Shown here one piece after another: positions 33,591-45,411 of a stretch of 64,000 nt of DNA. Source of the DNA: Ampelomyces quisqualis (lineage: Eukaryota > Ascomycota > Dothideomycetes > Pleosporales > Phaeosphaeriaceae). The stretch spans positions 1,178,001-1,242,000 of the forward strand of contig JAGTXZ010000011.1 in NCBI GenBank assembly GCA_018398575.1. Direction: 5' to 3'. Made by a program: the position numbers and the translations under genes. A model generated the notes under the pieces. The model had not been told where the DNA came from. It made no database searches and saw only the letters and a list, made by a program, of their open reading frames with translations. Each line of letters opens with the position of its first letter. Positions within the stretch are counted from its first letter, which is position 1.

Positions 33591-34741
33591 GGGAAGGAGG
33601 TACTTGGGTTGCTGGGTCGTGAGATGAGAGCTTATTTGGACATTGGATTTAGTTGATACGTCTTCTGGTTGGATGCTGCTGCAATTGCGGGTGGCAGTTT
33701 TGGTGGAAGTGCTTTCTCAGGGTTCACGCGTCGACGCGCCGTAGCGTGTTCTGCGGCGCACGGACATGCTCTGCAAGTGCTGCGGAATAGAATCATGATG
33801 ACGACGATGCGAGCACAGCATTTCATGTGCACTGAGACGATCAACTTGGACTTGAATACTCAAAGCTCGAACACTTCTTTGCGAAATTCAGAGCGCTCTC
33901 AAGTCACAACATGTCCAGCACAGTGCCACAACGGCCGTGTAATCTCGAATGGGAGTGGATAACGGCCGTAAAATCCGAAATCCTCTACCACTACGGTGTA
34001 CACAAGCACTTTGCAAGCGCGGCGATCGTCAGGCACGCCGGCACGATTCACAGATTGACCAGTCCCGCTCCAAGCTCGCCTAGGAACCTCATCTGCTACA
34101 ACTCTCAAATCGTGGTTCTCGACCACGAACGTCAGCTTCGACACGAACAATCCGAGCTGTTGCGGGAAGCAGACTTCTGTGAAAAGCTTACTCCGTTTCT
34201 CCGTACTCGGGTTGGCTAAACAAAGCCTCCACATGTCTAGAGCTCCTCCGATGGCGCCGCCTGGATCATCGACGTCATTGCACACTCGAACGGGAATGGC
34301 ACCATGATGATACTGCAGCTTGTACACATGCGACACACTTTTTGATAGAACGGCGCCGCAATTTGTACCGAGTCGGCGTTCGCGCATTCCGCGACCGCGG
34401 TCTGGATTAATTATTCGTGTAAGAACACACAAGCTCAATTGACTTCGGCGATGCAAGGCACCACTTCTCCTCCACGGTCCCCTAATTTTCAGCGTTCAAC
34501 ACAGTGGCACTGCCCCATCTTATTGCGTTTTGAGCTGCGCTCACAATCTAACAGTCCCACCGTTGTCCATTGCTGCGCGTAACACGCAAACATTGAAGTA
34601 CCCTTCCGCTTTGGGAGACGTGAATCCTTATCTCGCGCGCCCTGCCGAGAAGGCCTCGACGATTCCTACCCACCAGCTCGACGCGATTAAATTGAAAAAT
34701 TGTGCCGTTTGAACTGTTGCGCAACCTCGAACCAGTACAAC
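33591..34741. other. Divergent intergenic region, 1.15 kb
   Basis: Between RNase H2C (-) and the cyclopropane-synthase-like gene (+). It contains overlapping open frames on opposite strands (33911-34219 plus, 102 codons from a good-context ATG; 33899-34456 minus) with no recognisable motif. A small gene cannot be excluded. Confidence 0.4.
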
Positions 34742-36219
34742 ATGGCAATCTTCAGTCCATTGACCGGCCTCGCAACAAATGTAGTGAGCACAATCACAAC
34801 ACAGACCTGGGGGCCTTTGGTGTCTATATGCAAGAATGGCACATTGACTCAATTGCAACAAATCAAGATCGGGAAGCTGGTGATTTTCGAAGGTGGCTCA
34901 AGCAAAACAACCGCAGCATTTGGATCCGACAAGGAAGGCGTTCCCGTTGCATTCCTCGACGTCCACGATGAGAAGTTTTGGGTGCGGTTAGCACTTTTCG
35001 CGGATATGGTGCGCAAAACATGAGCTACGAATTCCGTTTTCACAGCAGCAAGCTGATTGTAGCTCCAGGGCTTTGCAGACAGCTACATGCTCGGAGAAGT
35101 GTCCTCTCCAGATCTCACAAAATTCTTCGAGGTTAGTGCTAACTCTTCTGGGAACACATGTCGTGCTCACAATGGTAGCTTTTCATTCTCAACCGCAACA
35201 CCCTCTCCAATGGCTCAACAATGACTTCGGCGATTTCCTCTGGACTAGCAGGTCTGGTGCGAGGAAGCAACAACTTGAAGAACGCGCGTTTGAACATATC
35301 TGCCCACTACGACATATCAAACGAAATGTTCGCAGCATTTCTCTCCGAAGACATGACATACTCGAGCCCGATATGGCTTCCGAAATCGAACCCGAAATCT
35401 GCGAATGAATCCCTGTACGATGCGCAAATGCGAAAGCTCGACCGCTTCATCGACAACACGCACATAAAGGGCAACGATCACGTTCTCGAAATCGGCACAG
35501 GCTGGGGAAGTTTCGCCATGCGGGCGGTACAACGTACAGGTTGCAGGGTCACTTCGCTGACACTTTCAATCGAGCAGAAGGAGCTCGCTGAGGAAAGGAT
35601 ACGTGAAGCAGGCATGTCAGACAGCATCACAGTTCTTCTGTGCGATTACCGAAGTTTGGAGGTACCAGAAACGGGTCCCTTTGACAAGATCGTGTCGATT
35701 GAAATGCTGGAAGCTGTGGGCAAGGAGTACTTGGTCACATATTTCAAGTGCGTGGACAAACTGCTCAAGAAGGAGGGCGGCGTCGCATGTTTCCAATGCA
35801 TCACGATGCCTGATGGACGCTACGAAGCGTACGCAAAATCGGACGACTTCATCCGCCGTTACATCTTTCCCGGAGGACATCTTCCCGCTGTCTCAGAACT
35901 CGTGGGCTCTATCCAAACAGCCTCCGGTGGTTCGCTAGTTGTGGACAGTGTTGAGAATATTGGCCCACATTACGCAAAAGCACTGCGCTTATGGCGTGAG
36001 ACGTTCTTAGAAAATTGGCAAGGGAGGATCAAACCACAGCTCATCAAAGAGAAAGCGGGCCAAGGTATGGATGACGAGGGCGCTGAGATCTTCAAGAGGA
36101 AGTGGGATTACTACTTCAGGTACTCAGAAGCAGGGTTTTCGACGAAAACGTTAGGAGACGTGATCATCACAGTCGGAAGAGAAGGCGCAACGCAAATGAT
36201 GGAAGACGTCCCGTTGTAG
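34742..36219 (+). CDS. Cyclopropane-fatty-acyl-phospholipid synthase-like methyltransferase
   Basis: SAM-dependent enzyme of the CFA-synthase / mycolic-acid cyclopropane synthase family, which methylenates or methylates unsaturated acyl chains of phospholipids. Exons 34742-35008, 35069-35131 and 35179-36219; introns 35009-35068 (GTGCGC donor, weak) and 35132-35178 (GTTAGT). 456 residues. The N-terminal non-catalytic domain (1-110) resembles the bacterial lipid-binding part. ISAHYDISNEMFAAFL and EDMTYSSPIW are signature stretches, the SAM-binding motif is VLEIGTGWGSFA from residue 212, and SIEMLEAVGKEY and the FPGGHLP block follow. The last segment (FKRKWDYYFRYSEAGFSTKTLGD) is typical of the family's C-terminus. 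No transmembrane helix is evident. Length is close to other fungal members. The first intron's non-consensus donor is the main doubt. Confidence 0.85.
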
Positions 36220-37896
36220 ATTTTCCGTCTCTAGACTAATACCTAAAGGCTCGATACTCCGTCTCGGCCATCCAGGCGTTCACATGCGCTCGATGACAAT
36301 ATCCGTCTATCTTGATACCCAACTCACACCTTAGCCCACAGGTATACTTCAGGACCTTTCGAAATCTACAGTAATCTTCACAGGCCCTGCCCATGCAATG
36401 CATCAATCTAGAAGCATGCAAGTCGAGAAAAGATTTAGTGCCTCGAGATTCAGCCCTGCACAGGGGACAGGTCACAGACCGACCGTAATCAACACACTCT
36501 TTGATCGAAAAGTAGGCCGAGCTTCAGGGTGACATTTTGTCAAAGCGCGCTCAGATACTTATGTACCGGTACGGAGTAGACACCTGACTACTCCGTACAC
36601 TTGGGACAGATGCCGGCTGTGCGTTCTGAAACAAGATGATATGTGGCGGAGACTTTCAACAGTTCATGCGGTGGGGTTTCAAGCTTGATCTGCCGAGACC
36701 TCGCTAACGTATCGTAGACAAGGATGCTTACCGTAGAGATTCGTGAAACGTGGGCGCGCTACATATGACGAAATGTCACCATATTGGCTTGGTGCTTCCC
36801 GTTTGTCGTCAGCCTCGTTCCCCACGTGCACAGAAGCTTCGCCTGATCCTAAAGTCAGACCAACATTGCAGGACCTCTGACACCTGCAGTAGTCAAAAAG
36901 CCAGGGTAAGCCTCTTGACGACACGACACGCCTGTCGTACTGAATTTGGTAAATGAGTGGCAGAGTAGCACCCAATACAGATCCCTACCCTTGCAAAGGC
37001 TGCGCAAGACTACATGGCGGTATGATGTCGGCATGGGCCATGGCATCCAGGACAGAGTATGACAGGACCATGAGAGAGACTTCCAGCACCAGGCCGTCTC
37101 CAAGGCTTGAGAATGCAGCAGTATAAAGAAGCTGATGTACGCTCTTGAAAAGGATATCATCAGCACGCCAGCATTACATTTTATTAAAAATAGAACAGCT
37201 TCACATCACAGTACGGTACTCTCAATTTTTCAATTTGACAAACATGCATCTCGCATAACTCCGCAACACTCTTCGATCTTGCAGGTACACTGTCTCTAGC
37301 CACAGTGCTAGCATCAACGGTAGGTTAGGTGTAGATTTGCGCATGTGGTCGGCTTTTGTTGTACATGTTGGGGTGAGCTTCCGAGTTCCACTGCACAATT
37401 AGGAAGCGCACATCGCCTGTCGCTTTGTTGTACATAGTTGTCTCAGATACCAAGCATAGCCTTACCGTGTATCCAGGTAGCTGTTGTTGTTGCAGCGTAA
37501 TATCACATCGACTGCAGACGTGTTGGTCTCCCTTGTGCTTGACAATTTTCCAATGAGAAGTCACTGATCCTTGACCAAGTGGTGTTGTAGTCCATAATAC
37601 GGAGTAGGACATGGTTGTTTTCGTGTGCGGAGCTACTGGGGGGGCGTTGCCAGTGTCCAGCCGGATGGACCGGCGCGCCACTCGTCCGTGCGCCGAACTG
37701 AGATGACGAGACCCTGGAAACGCAACAGCATCACCATAACCTCACCAAAGTCTAGTCGTGCCCCGTGCTTTGAATGTGATATACACATGCTGCCGGCACC
37801 AAACATGATCAAGCTACATCGCCAGTGAACCTCAGTCCGGCGCCGTCAGGGACAACACTCTCACCTTACATCCCCGGGTATCCGCACGCTATCGCC
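36220..37896. other. Intergenic region, 1.68 kb
   Basis: No firm gene. A minus-strand open stretch ending at 36236 (see next entry), a perfect 10-bp inverted repeat made of TACGGAGTA motifs (36570-36597), another copy of that motif at 37598-37606, and the promoter of the RING gene. Confidence 0.5.
36236..36530 (-). other. Cys-rich open stretch, possible exon or RING remnant
   Basis: The minus-strand frame reads YFSIKECVDYGRSVTCPLCRAESRG and continues with several Cys/His (MHCMGRACEDYC, KYTCGLRC, GYCHRAH) to a stop at 36236-36238. CPLCR looks like the end of a RING finger. There is no good ATG and no clear upstream exon, so it may be a last exon, a relic or chance. Confidence 0.2.
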
Positions 37897-40731
37897 ATGG
37901 AGGCCCTCAACACCACCAGCTCGTACCTTCCTTCGGCGGTGGACCTTATCATGGTCTTTCCTCGTCTCCTCTCCAAGGCCAGTTCGCTTAGTGACTTGAT
38001 GTGGTCTGGAGGAAGTGTTATTGCGCAACCTACCGCGGCCAACCTAACAAACACAACTGTCGTGACCACTGCGGCACAGTTTGTACAGGAGTCTGTTGCC
38101 GCAGCGGCTTCGGGAGCCGCAGCTTCATCTGATGAAATCAGCATGTTTCAGGCACTGAAGAATGTGGCCAGCTTCTTCAGCTACATTACCAGCAAATGGG
38201 CCATCGCGACCTTTGCTTTTGTCGGTACATTCACCTCCACGGACAGTCACTGTGCTAACGATCCACCCAAGGCCATTCTCCTGAACAGAACCCACTTCTA
38301 CGCATCCAGCCGAATCCCCCTCTCCTTTGACCGCGTATATCTCCGCGTCGCCATCTACATCGCACCCATGTTCCTCTTTCTACTGCAAATCCAGGGCATA
38401 CTCCAGGCTATGCGATGCCAAACATCACCTGCATGGTCAACCATCCAATATGGTGCTCCAGGGAGGCAGTTGGAGACGGATTTCGGCGCCGATGCAGGCT
38501 ATGTGTGGCGAGCTTCTTCTGCGCTTCTCTTCTGGGAAACCACCGAGGACTCGTGCAGGGCTGTCAACATGCTCCCGATAGATGCAGACTCGACCCGATC
38601 ATCGGGCTCACTTGCGCTTCTCTGGCCTCTCTTCCTTTCCTTGGGCGTCAGCCAGTTCCTCGAAACACTGTCTTGCGCCTTGCAGGGCCGCCATCCGGTG
38701 CAAGAGGCTGGCATGACCATCTTCGAGCACTCACTCGCTTTCGCCGAGGCCGAAGCTGTTGTGACGAAGCCATTGGCTGTCGATTCCACACGCTTCCTCA
38801 AGCCTAAGCAAATATTCACTCCTGATGGAGCGTCGTTTCTCATCTCTCGGTCTAGCCTCAACAGGATCGTTAATGTGCCACCAGAGGTACTCACCATTTC
38901 TCTCATTTCCGCCATCAGCCACCTTACAAGCAATGTTTTGGCTATTGCTGGTGTGCGCTCTAGATATAGACTTGTCACTACGACCATCTGGGGCCTGGCC
39001 TACATGGCTACTTTCTCCTGGAGCTTCTTCAAGCTCACGAGTAGGATTGCGGATCCCAACCAGTCGCCTGTGGCTATTCTCAGATTCCCAACTGTGTGCA
39101 TTGTAGGGTTCATACCACATCTCCTCATACTCGCAGGCATTGTCGTATGCGGTTTGATCTACCTTCTAGCTCTCTTCATAACAGCGTTATCTCCTCCGCC
39201 AGGACAACCGGAGTCTCTGACCCTGCGGCAGAGGTTCACAGCTGCTTACAACAACTTGCATGCCAACATTCATTTATCAGCGTCTGCGCCTTTGACGATT
39301 AATTGGAATGAGGATTTCTATACAGCGGTCCTCAAGGTGGGCTTCTCGGTATTGACTGCTGCCAGCGAGGCTGTGTTCCTCAATGAGGGCACAAAGGTAC
39401 ATGTACATGCAATGACATGGCTTGAAAAGAAGAGGTTACAAGACATTGTGACGAGACGAAGACAATTCCGCAAAGCTTTGACGGACATTCCCATGGAACT
39501 GCGTGGTGGACCACTAGCTGCAGGTGTTGAGATGGTAGACACGCTTGACGAAGACGGCGCAAATACGGGTACGAATTCTGGCTATGCAAATGAGCGCAAG
39601 ACTCGAGGAGCACAGGGCGCATCAGAGGCTGGCAGGGCCACAAGCCATAATGACCTAGCTGGACTTGCACAACGCAGGAGTCGCTTTTTCCTGACGTTTC
39701 GGTTCTTCCGAAGTATTTCGCTGCTGATCGCTGCAATCCATGCTCGATTGACTATATCACTGCTTAGACGGCTCCGTATAGCATATCGACCGAGGTGGCT
39801 GAGACGTCTGGCCGGCCCTCATGAGCCCGACAAGGCTGAGGAGGAGTACAAAAAAAGGGCCTCACATATCGCAGAGTTCGCGTCGGGACCGTGGCTTACC
39901 CTTGACAATCGAAGTCGTGTGCGACCCGACAGTAACTTCGATGTCGAGACGTTTGCAAAAGAGAGGCTAGGGCAGAGTGGATACTATACCGAAGGAGAAT
40001 CCGAGAACAGCCAGGAACGTCTCAACGACTACCTCTACTCGTGGTGGCGCAATGGCGAAAAATGGGGCGAAGTTGATACGAGTACCGACTACATTCCGCC
40101 ACAAGACGACGATACCACGAGTGTGATGTCCTCGGCCACGACGGACAACAGTGAGTGGTCTGACGAGGAGGAAGACGGACAGCAAACACCCACTCGCGAG
40201 ACATACCGATTCAGTCGTGAAACGACGCCGTGCGCAGACAACACGATGGACCTCGCGCGGCTCTCGCATCTGCTTGATCCCAAGACCAGCGAGGACCGTG
40301 AAGAAGCTAGACTTTTAGCGCGGCATTTGGAGAGCTCCAGCATTCTGACACGATCGCAATACAGAAAAATGCGTGAGCGCGACGAAGCCAGGGTCTTGGC
40401 TACGTCGCGCTACAAGATGGGCGGCACTGTCGATATGACGGCTGATGAGGAAGAACAGCTTCTTGAAGACTTCATTTTGAACCGTCGCTCGGCACTGTCG
40501 CCAGAGGGTCAAAGCACAGCGGGCAGCTGGGATACAGGAGCTGAGGGCATGGGTGCTGAGGGGCCTCAATGTGTAGTCTGTCAGCTGTCGCCCAGGACTG
40601 TGCTTGTCTGGCCGTGTGGGTGTCTGTCGCTGTGTGACGACTGCAGAGTGGGGCTGGCTTCGAAGAACTACACTGCGTGTGTATGCTGTCGGACTAGTGT
40701 GGTGGCGTATTCGCGGCTTTATGTACCCTGA
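37897..40731 (+). CDS. Asi3-like membrane RING ubiquitin ligase
   Basis: Multi-pass membrane protein with a C-terminal RING, like the Asi1/Asi3 ligase of the yeast inner nuclear membrane, which degrades mislocalised membrane proteins and transcription factors. 944 residues from ATG 37897 (GCCATGG), one exon. The N-terminal lumen-like part is Ala/Ser/Thr-rich. Hydrophobic segments occur near VYLRVAIYIAPMFLFLLQI, SLALLWPLFLSLGV, TTIWGLAYMATFSWSFF and VCIVGFIPHLLILAGIVVCGLIYLLALFI. The RING starts at C892-x2-C895 and includes PCGC-x3-C-x2-C and a final C-x2-C, so the usual His is Cys, as I remember for Asi-type RINGs. A stretch at 38224-38270 has donor- and branch-like signals (GTACAT, GCTAAC, AAG) but splicing it would break the frame of the conserved LLNRTHFYASSR block, so I keep it coding. 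Confidence 0.8.
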   Translation: MEALNTTSSYLPSAVDLIMVFPRLLSKASSLSDLMWSGGSVIAQPTAANLTNTTVVTTAAQFVQESVAAAASGAAASSDEISMFQALKNVASFFSYITSKWAIATFAFVGTFTSTDSHCANDPPKAILLNRTHFYASSRIPLSFDRVYLRVAIYIAPMFLFLLQIQGILQAMRCQTSPAWSTIQYGAPGRQLETDFGADAGYVWRASSALLFWETTEDSCRAVNMLPIDADSTRSSGSLALLWPLFLSLGVSQFLETLSCALQGRHPVQEAGMTIFEHSLAFAEAEAVVTKPLAVDSTRFLKPKQIFTPDGASFLISRSSLNRIVNVPPEVLTISLISAISHLTSNVLAIAGVRSRYRLVTTTIWGLAYMATFSWSFFKLTSRIADPNQSPVAILRFPTVCIVGFIPHLLILAGIVVCGLIYLLALFITALSPPPGQPESLTLRQRFTAAYNNLHANIHLSASAPLTINWNEDFYTAVLKVGFSVLTAASEAVFLNEGTKVHVHAMTWLEKKRLQDIVTRRRQFRKALTDIPMELRGGPLAAGVEMVDTLDEDGANTGTNSGYANERKTRGAQGASEAGRATSHNDLAGLAQRRSRFFLTFRFFRSISLLIAAIHARLTISLLRRLRIAYRPRWLRRLAGPHEPDKAEEEYKKRASHIAEFASGPWLTLDNRSRVRPDSNFDVETFAKERLGQSGYYTEGESENSQERLNDYLYSWWRNGEKWGEVDTSTDYIPPQDDDTTSVMSSATTDNSEWSDEEEDGQQTPTRETYRFSRETTPCADNTMDLARLSHLLDPKTSEDREEARLLARHLESSSILTRSQYRKMRERDEARVLATSRYKMGGTVDMTADEEEQLLEDFILNRRSALSPEGQSTAGSWDTGAEGMGAEGPQCVVCQLSPRTVLVWPCGCLSLCDDCRVGLASKNYTACVCCRTSVVAYSRLYVP

Positions 40732-41004
40732 GAGCATGTCGTTTTGCTTCTCAGATTCCAAGCCCGTCGTGGAAGGGCATGGAGACTCGGACACAAACTT
40801 CACTCCGTAGGCATGTGACGTGCTGGATAGAGCCTCGCCAAGCACCAGACCCGCCCAGCCCCAAACTTCACCCGAGCGCCCTCTCGTACCAAGTTCCAAC
40901 ACCCGACATCATACTTGACCCTCGCCCGCACCCTCCCCCTTCTGACTGAGCACCGCATCCGAGCTCGGTCTACGGCACATCCTACGCGTCCCCACACAAG
41001 TTAT

Positions 41005-44000
41005 ATGCAATCCGAGCCCACCCGCCCATCACCAGACGTTCTTAGCCCAGAAGCCCCCTCCCACCGCCCGACCACCTCCCAGCATGGACAGCGCCGCGAC
41101 CATGACTTGCAGGGCGCACTGCAGCCTCGCTCACGTGAGCTGCGGGGGCAGCCTGGCCCGCCGTCGAGTGGCAGCGACAGCACCGAGGGGATCGCGGGGC
41201 AGCCTCTCGGAGTGAAGGGCGTCGAGACAGCCACCCCCCCGCCGAGAGACAGAGTCCGCGACTACGAGAATGCCATCAACAGCAACAGGCGGCCCGACGG
41301 TACGAGCTCTCCGATCGCGAAGCTGCCAAATGGTCAGTACAGGCGTCCTCGGACTGCTGCACACCACGGGCGACCCGGCTAACACCGCACAGAGGTCCTG
41401 ATTCACGCCATTGCCCATCTTTCGCCCAACGACCTTGCCGCCGTGTCCCTTGTCTCGCGCCGCTTCCACGACCTGGTCACCACACCGCACGCGTGGCAAG
41501 TCGCCTTCGGACGCTACTTCCCAGGCCCTCTCGCCCTCGAAGATGCCGCCACCCGCTCGGCCCTGGAGAGTACGGGCGACGTTGTGCGCTCCGAAAAGAG
41601 GCGGTTTGCCAGGCTTACCGCGCTGGCATCATGGCGGAGCGAATACATGCTGCGCACACGGTTGCTGAGATGCATGGCTCGCGGTAAGCCGCTTCAGCTT
41701 CCCACGACGCCTTCACGTGCTGCACAGCTGCAGACCGCTGCGCCCTTTCTCGAGTACAATGCCCAGACCTTCACCATCATCAACCATATCCACGCCACCT
41801 TTGGCTCGGGCCTGAACAAGCGGATGCCGCGCCTCATTCATGGCGCAGATGATGTTGGCATGGCTACCAGCAGTGATCCCACCACCGGCAAGGTTGACCC
41901 GTGGGGCCAGAGTGACCCCAACTTCTACGGCCAGTTCTCCGAGCGCTTCCCAGGCGTTGCTGAGTGGGGACTGGGATCTGGCCATGTCGCTGGACGTCCG
42001 AATGTCATGGACGTCTCTCAGCCGTACGGCATGATCTACGGACAAGGCTGCCCGGAAGGCTCCTGCTACTATCGTTGCCCTGAAGAGATGCGTGGACGCT
42101 TCATCGCTGAGCCCAGCGAATTCACAATGCCTGAAGCAGGTGTCCCGAAGCTTGGAGTTGACGGCGGCGCCGTCTGCAGTGTTTGGATCGCCAAGTCGAA
42201 CACCGTTCCCACTCTGTCTGAAGGTGTCATTGGCATGATGATAGGATCTGCAGCAGGTGTTATCTCGGCCTGCAGTCTTGGTACTGATGGACTGCGTGGC
42301 TCCCGGTTACAGCGCGGCGAGCTTACGGCTCGTTGGGTCCTCAGCCCTGGCGTGCCTATCATCGCCATTGCCGTGGACGAAAACTACTCGTTCCAACGTC
42401 AAGCACAAAATCGCGTATGGGCCGTGGCGCTCAATGCGCTTGGCGAGCTGTTCTATCTGACCAAGTTCCCGACTCGCTGCCTAGCCACCAAAGGAGACAT
42501 CGATGAGCACACGGAATATCTCGCATGGCTCACGGGTAGAAGCGTCTACTGGAACATTGTCGAGCCTAGCAGACGCACTGCGCGTCCTGACCCATACAGC
42601 GATGCAGAGGTGAATGGCAGCTATTCGCCTCGTACATCCTGGGATGGTATGTGCTTGGGCAAGGATCAAATCACGGCAGAGACGAGAGAAATCCAGCAGT
42701 ACATCCGAAAAGAGCCAAAGGATTTTCGCAAGGCCTGCCTTGGGTGGGATATGCGTCGTCGTCTTGAGGTCGACTTCGCGGGTGACGATGGTAACTATGC
42801 AGGTGAAGCCATGGTAGTCTTCGAGTGTGGGCTAGACGAAGGACAAGTCGCGGATATCAAACGCTTCACTCGAATCAAGACGACCGAGAAGGAGAAGAGC
42901 ACAACTACTTCGACGCGAATCGCCACGCCTCAACCAGCACAAAGCACCTCTCTGTTTGGAGGCTCTGGCTCAGGCACACCGGATCTCGCGGGAGTCTCAC
43001 ACCGTATCCGACGATCGTCATACATGTCTTCTTCGAGCTCACCTGAGCGAGACAATTTGGTGGAAGAGTGGCGTTGTTCGAAGCTTACTTTTGGTGGTTT
43101 CAAAAGTACACAACTCACCGCCACGACTTTGGACATCTCGACTTTCGCGACCTTGACCATGTCCGAAGATCCTGCTCTGGGCTTTTCGACACCTTCGACT
43201 GCATCCTCGCCATATGCCTCGCCCATGTCTGTCGCAAGCCAGCCAGCTTCTCTTTCTGACATACCTGGCCAGAGGGCGCGCTTCGTCGCTGCTGGAACTA
43301 AGACTGGCATTGTGCTTCTTTGGGACGCTCGCGCACCAGTCTCTCGGTCATCTGAGTACTCCAACACCATCGAGCCCATCAGAATCATTTACACCGAGTC
43401 GCCTGAGATTTCATGCTTAGGCATTTCTGCCCTTCAAATTGTTGTCGGTGGCAACGATGGTATAGTACAAGCCTGGGATCCGCTTGCATCCAGCATTTCG
43501 CCTGTTCGTACGCTCCACTCGCGCTTCAAGTCTCGTGCACGCCGGCAGATTGCACAAGCTCAGGCTTCGGTCCAGGGTGTCGGGATCAACATGTTCGCTG
43601 CTGGCGCGATCTGTCTTGACCCGGATCCAACGGTGCTCCGTGGTGCAGTGTCACTTGGCAATGTGCTACATTATTGGGGCTACAGTTCATCCGCGGCCGA
43701 CCAGTACAAGAGCAGCAAACGCAGGCTTCGACATTCCGAGCGCGGAAGCAACAATACGCCGGAGCGCTTTGCTGGCACAGGCCGGGTCAACCTGAAAAAC
43801 TACATCGCCAACGAGAAGTATGAACTGGACCGCGAGAAGTACGAGCGTCGCAAACAGGCTGAGCGCATGGCCGGTCGCTTCGGTACAGAGCTGTTGGACG
43901 ATGATGAAGCCCTGGCCTATGCCGCAATGCTGTCTCAAGAGACTCTTGAAGCCGAGGAGCAGCGTCGCCGAGACAGTGAAAGCAGCGCGCTCAGCGCTGA

Positions 44001-44412
44001 CACTGTCATGCCTGAATCGAGCGTAGCCGAACAGCCCTCTTCACCCAACCTCAAAGGCGATGACGAGCTCGATGCCGACATTGCCGAAGCCATCCGGTTG
44101 TCTTTGAACGATAGCCCTGGACGTGCAACGTTTGAACTCAGCTCGACCCCTCCGTCAGCCTTTGAGATTCCAATCAAGTACGCGAAAAGCAAGAAGACAT
44201 TGTCTTTTCCACGTTCCAAGAGCGCTCCTTTCTGTAAAGGCAAATCTGCTGTTGCTGGATCGAGCAAAGACAAGGAATTGTGTGATCTTGAATTCGCAAT
44301 GCGATTGAGTCTCGCAGAAGTAGCGAGCAGGAAAGAAGCAGATAACGATCCGGACGAGCAGTTCCCCCCGCTAAGTCCAGCAGCGGGAGCGAAGGGGAAG
44401 GGGAGGATGTAG
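41005..44412 (+). CDS. F-box / WD40 / UIM protein (Ufo1-like)
   Basis: Substrate receptor of an SCF ubiquitin ligase. Exons 41005-41332 and 41393-44412, intron 41333-41392 (GTCAGT..CAG, branch GGCTAAC); 1115 residues. The splice rebuilds the F-box start LPNEVLIHAIAHLSPNDLAA (about 107 onwards), followed by VSLVSRRFHDLVTTPHAWQVAF. WD-like blades include ARFVAAGTKTGIVLLWDAR and QIVVGGNDGIVQAWDP. Three ubiquitin-interacting motifs lie at the C-terminus: about 946 (EALAYAAMLSQE), 1001 (DIAEAIRLSLND) and 1074 (LEFAMRLSLAE). The combination F-box, WD40, three UIMs is that of yeast Ufo1, where the UIMs help turnover of the receptor itself and delivery to the proteasome. The N-terminal 105 residues are disordered. 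Orthology is inferred from architecture. Confidence 0.8.
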
Positions 44413-45411
44413 TGCGACGGAATGTTTAATACCTTTTTTGCTTGGTTTTGTAGTTTCCACTTTAATTCGACGACACGTGCAGCTCGGGCTTCGGTCTCAT
44501 GGGAAAATCATGGAGGCCGGCTCTCGAGTCTGACTATACCGCAACGCGATTCACTATTCATTTTTTTTCTACTTTAAAGTCGACTTTTTCTCCCCAAAGG
44601 CTTTCATCGCAGTGTCTCTGGCATTTCCGTGCAACTCGGTACCTGGCCCCCCTTTGCGCTATCGTCTTCTCCTTATTGCACATGTTGGCATCGGTGTGTA
44701 TGCCGACCCCTTCCCTTTTATTTCATTCCATCTCATCTGCTTTTACTAACCATGTCCGCGACGTGTGTCTGTCCTGGCACACTGTGGTTCTCGGGAGTAC
44801 TGACGTTGTACGTCTGGGGGTGTGATGGATGTACCGTGCGCATCAGATCAGATCAGACACGGGACGAAAGGGCGGAAGCGATGGGGTAGGCGAAAGATGT
44901 GGAAAAGGGGTGTGGATTCCGGCAATGGGCTTGGAGTGTAGGTAGGTGATCCGAGGATGGGATTTCTCATGTCGGGTACCGGCTGGCATGGCAAGGCGGG
45001 GAAGAGTGGCGGTTAGGCCCCGTTAGGGCAGGTCGGGGTATGGTGGGGAGGAGCGGGAGTCAATTTTGTGGGGGTTAAATCTGGTTTGCAACACGTGTGC
45101 TGGCTTTTCTACTCGAGCTGGTTGGGTGGGGGGATACTTGCGTGGCACTCTCTGGTGTACGGCTACAGCCTCACGTGTCTGTTACTAGTGTCGCGTGGGG
45201 ATATACTGTTAGTTGGTGTGCGGCACGAGCGGTAGTACAGAGATGCTGGAGAGGAAGCTACACTTTGCTCATGCGGTTGCCGTGCCTTGTATACAAGTGA
45301 GGCATAAGAAGGGTGTCGGTTGGATGAACGTGATTCGTTCAAGGCCAAGTTCGCGATTATATCGAACGCCACGCATACCAATGCTATGTACACATATCTC
45401 GTAGTGCAACC
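44413..45411. other. Convergent intergenic region, 1.0 kb
   Basis: 3' UTRs of the F-box gene and the uS12m gene. No gene or repeat recognised. Confidence 0.55.

Noticed and set aside
33899..34456. Overlapping open frames on opposite strands (102 and 185 codons)
   Set aside because: Both look partly protein-like, but neither has a recognisable domain, so I list the region as intergenic rather than choose.
38224..38270. Possible intron in the Asi3-like gene (GTACAT, GCTAAC, AAG)
   Set aside because: Splicing would shift the frame away from the conserved downstream block; the unspliced frame is open.
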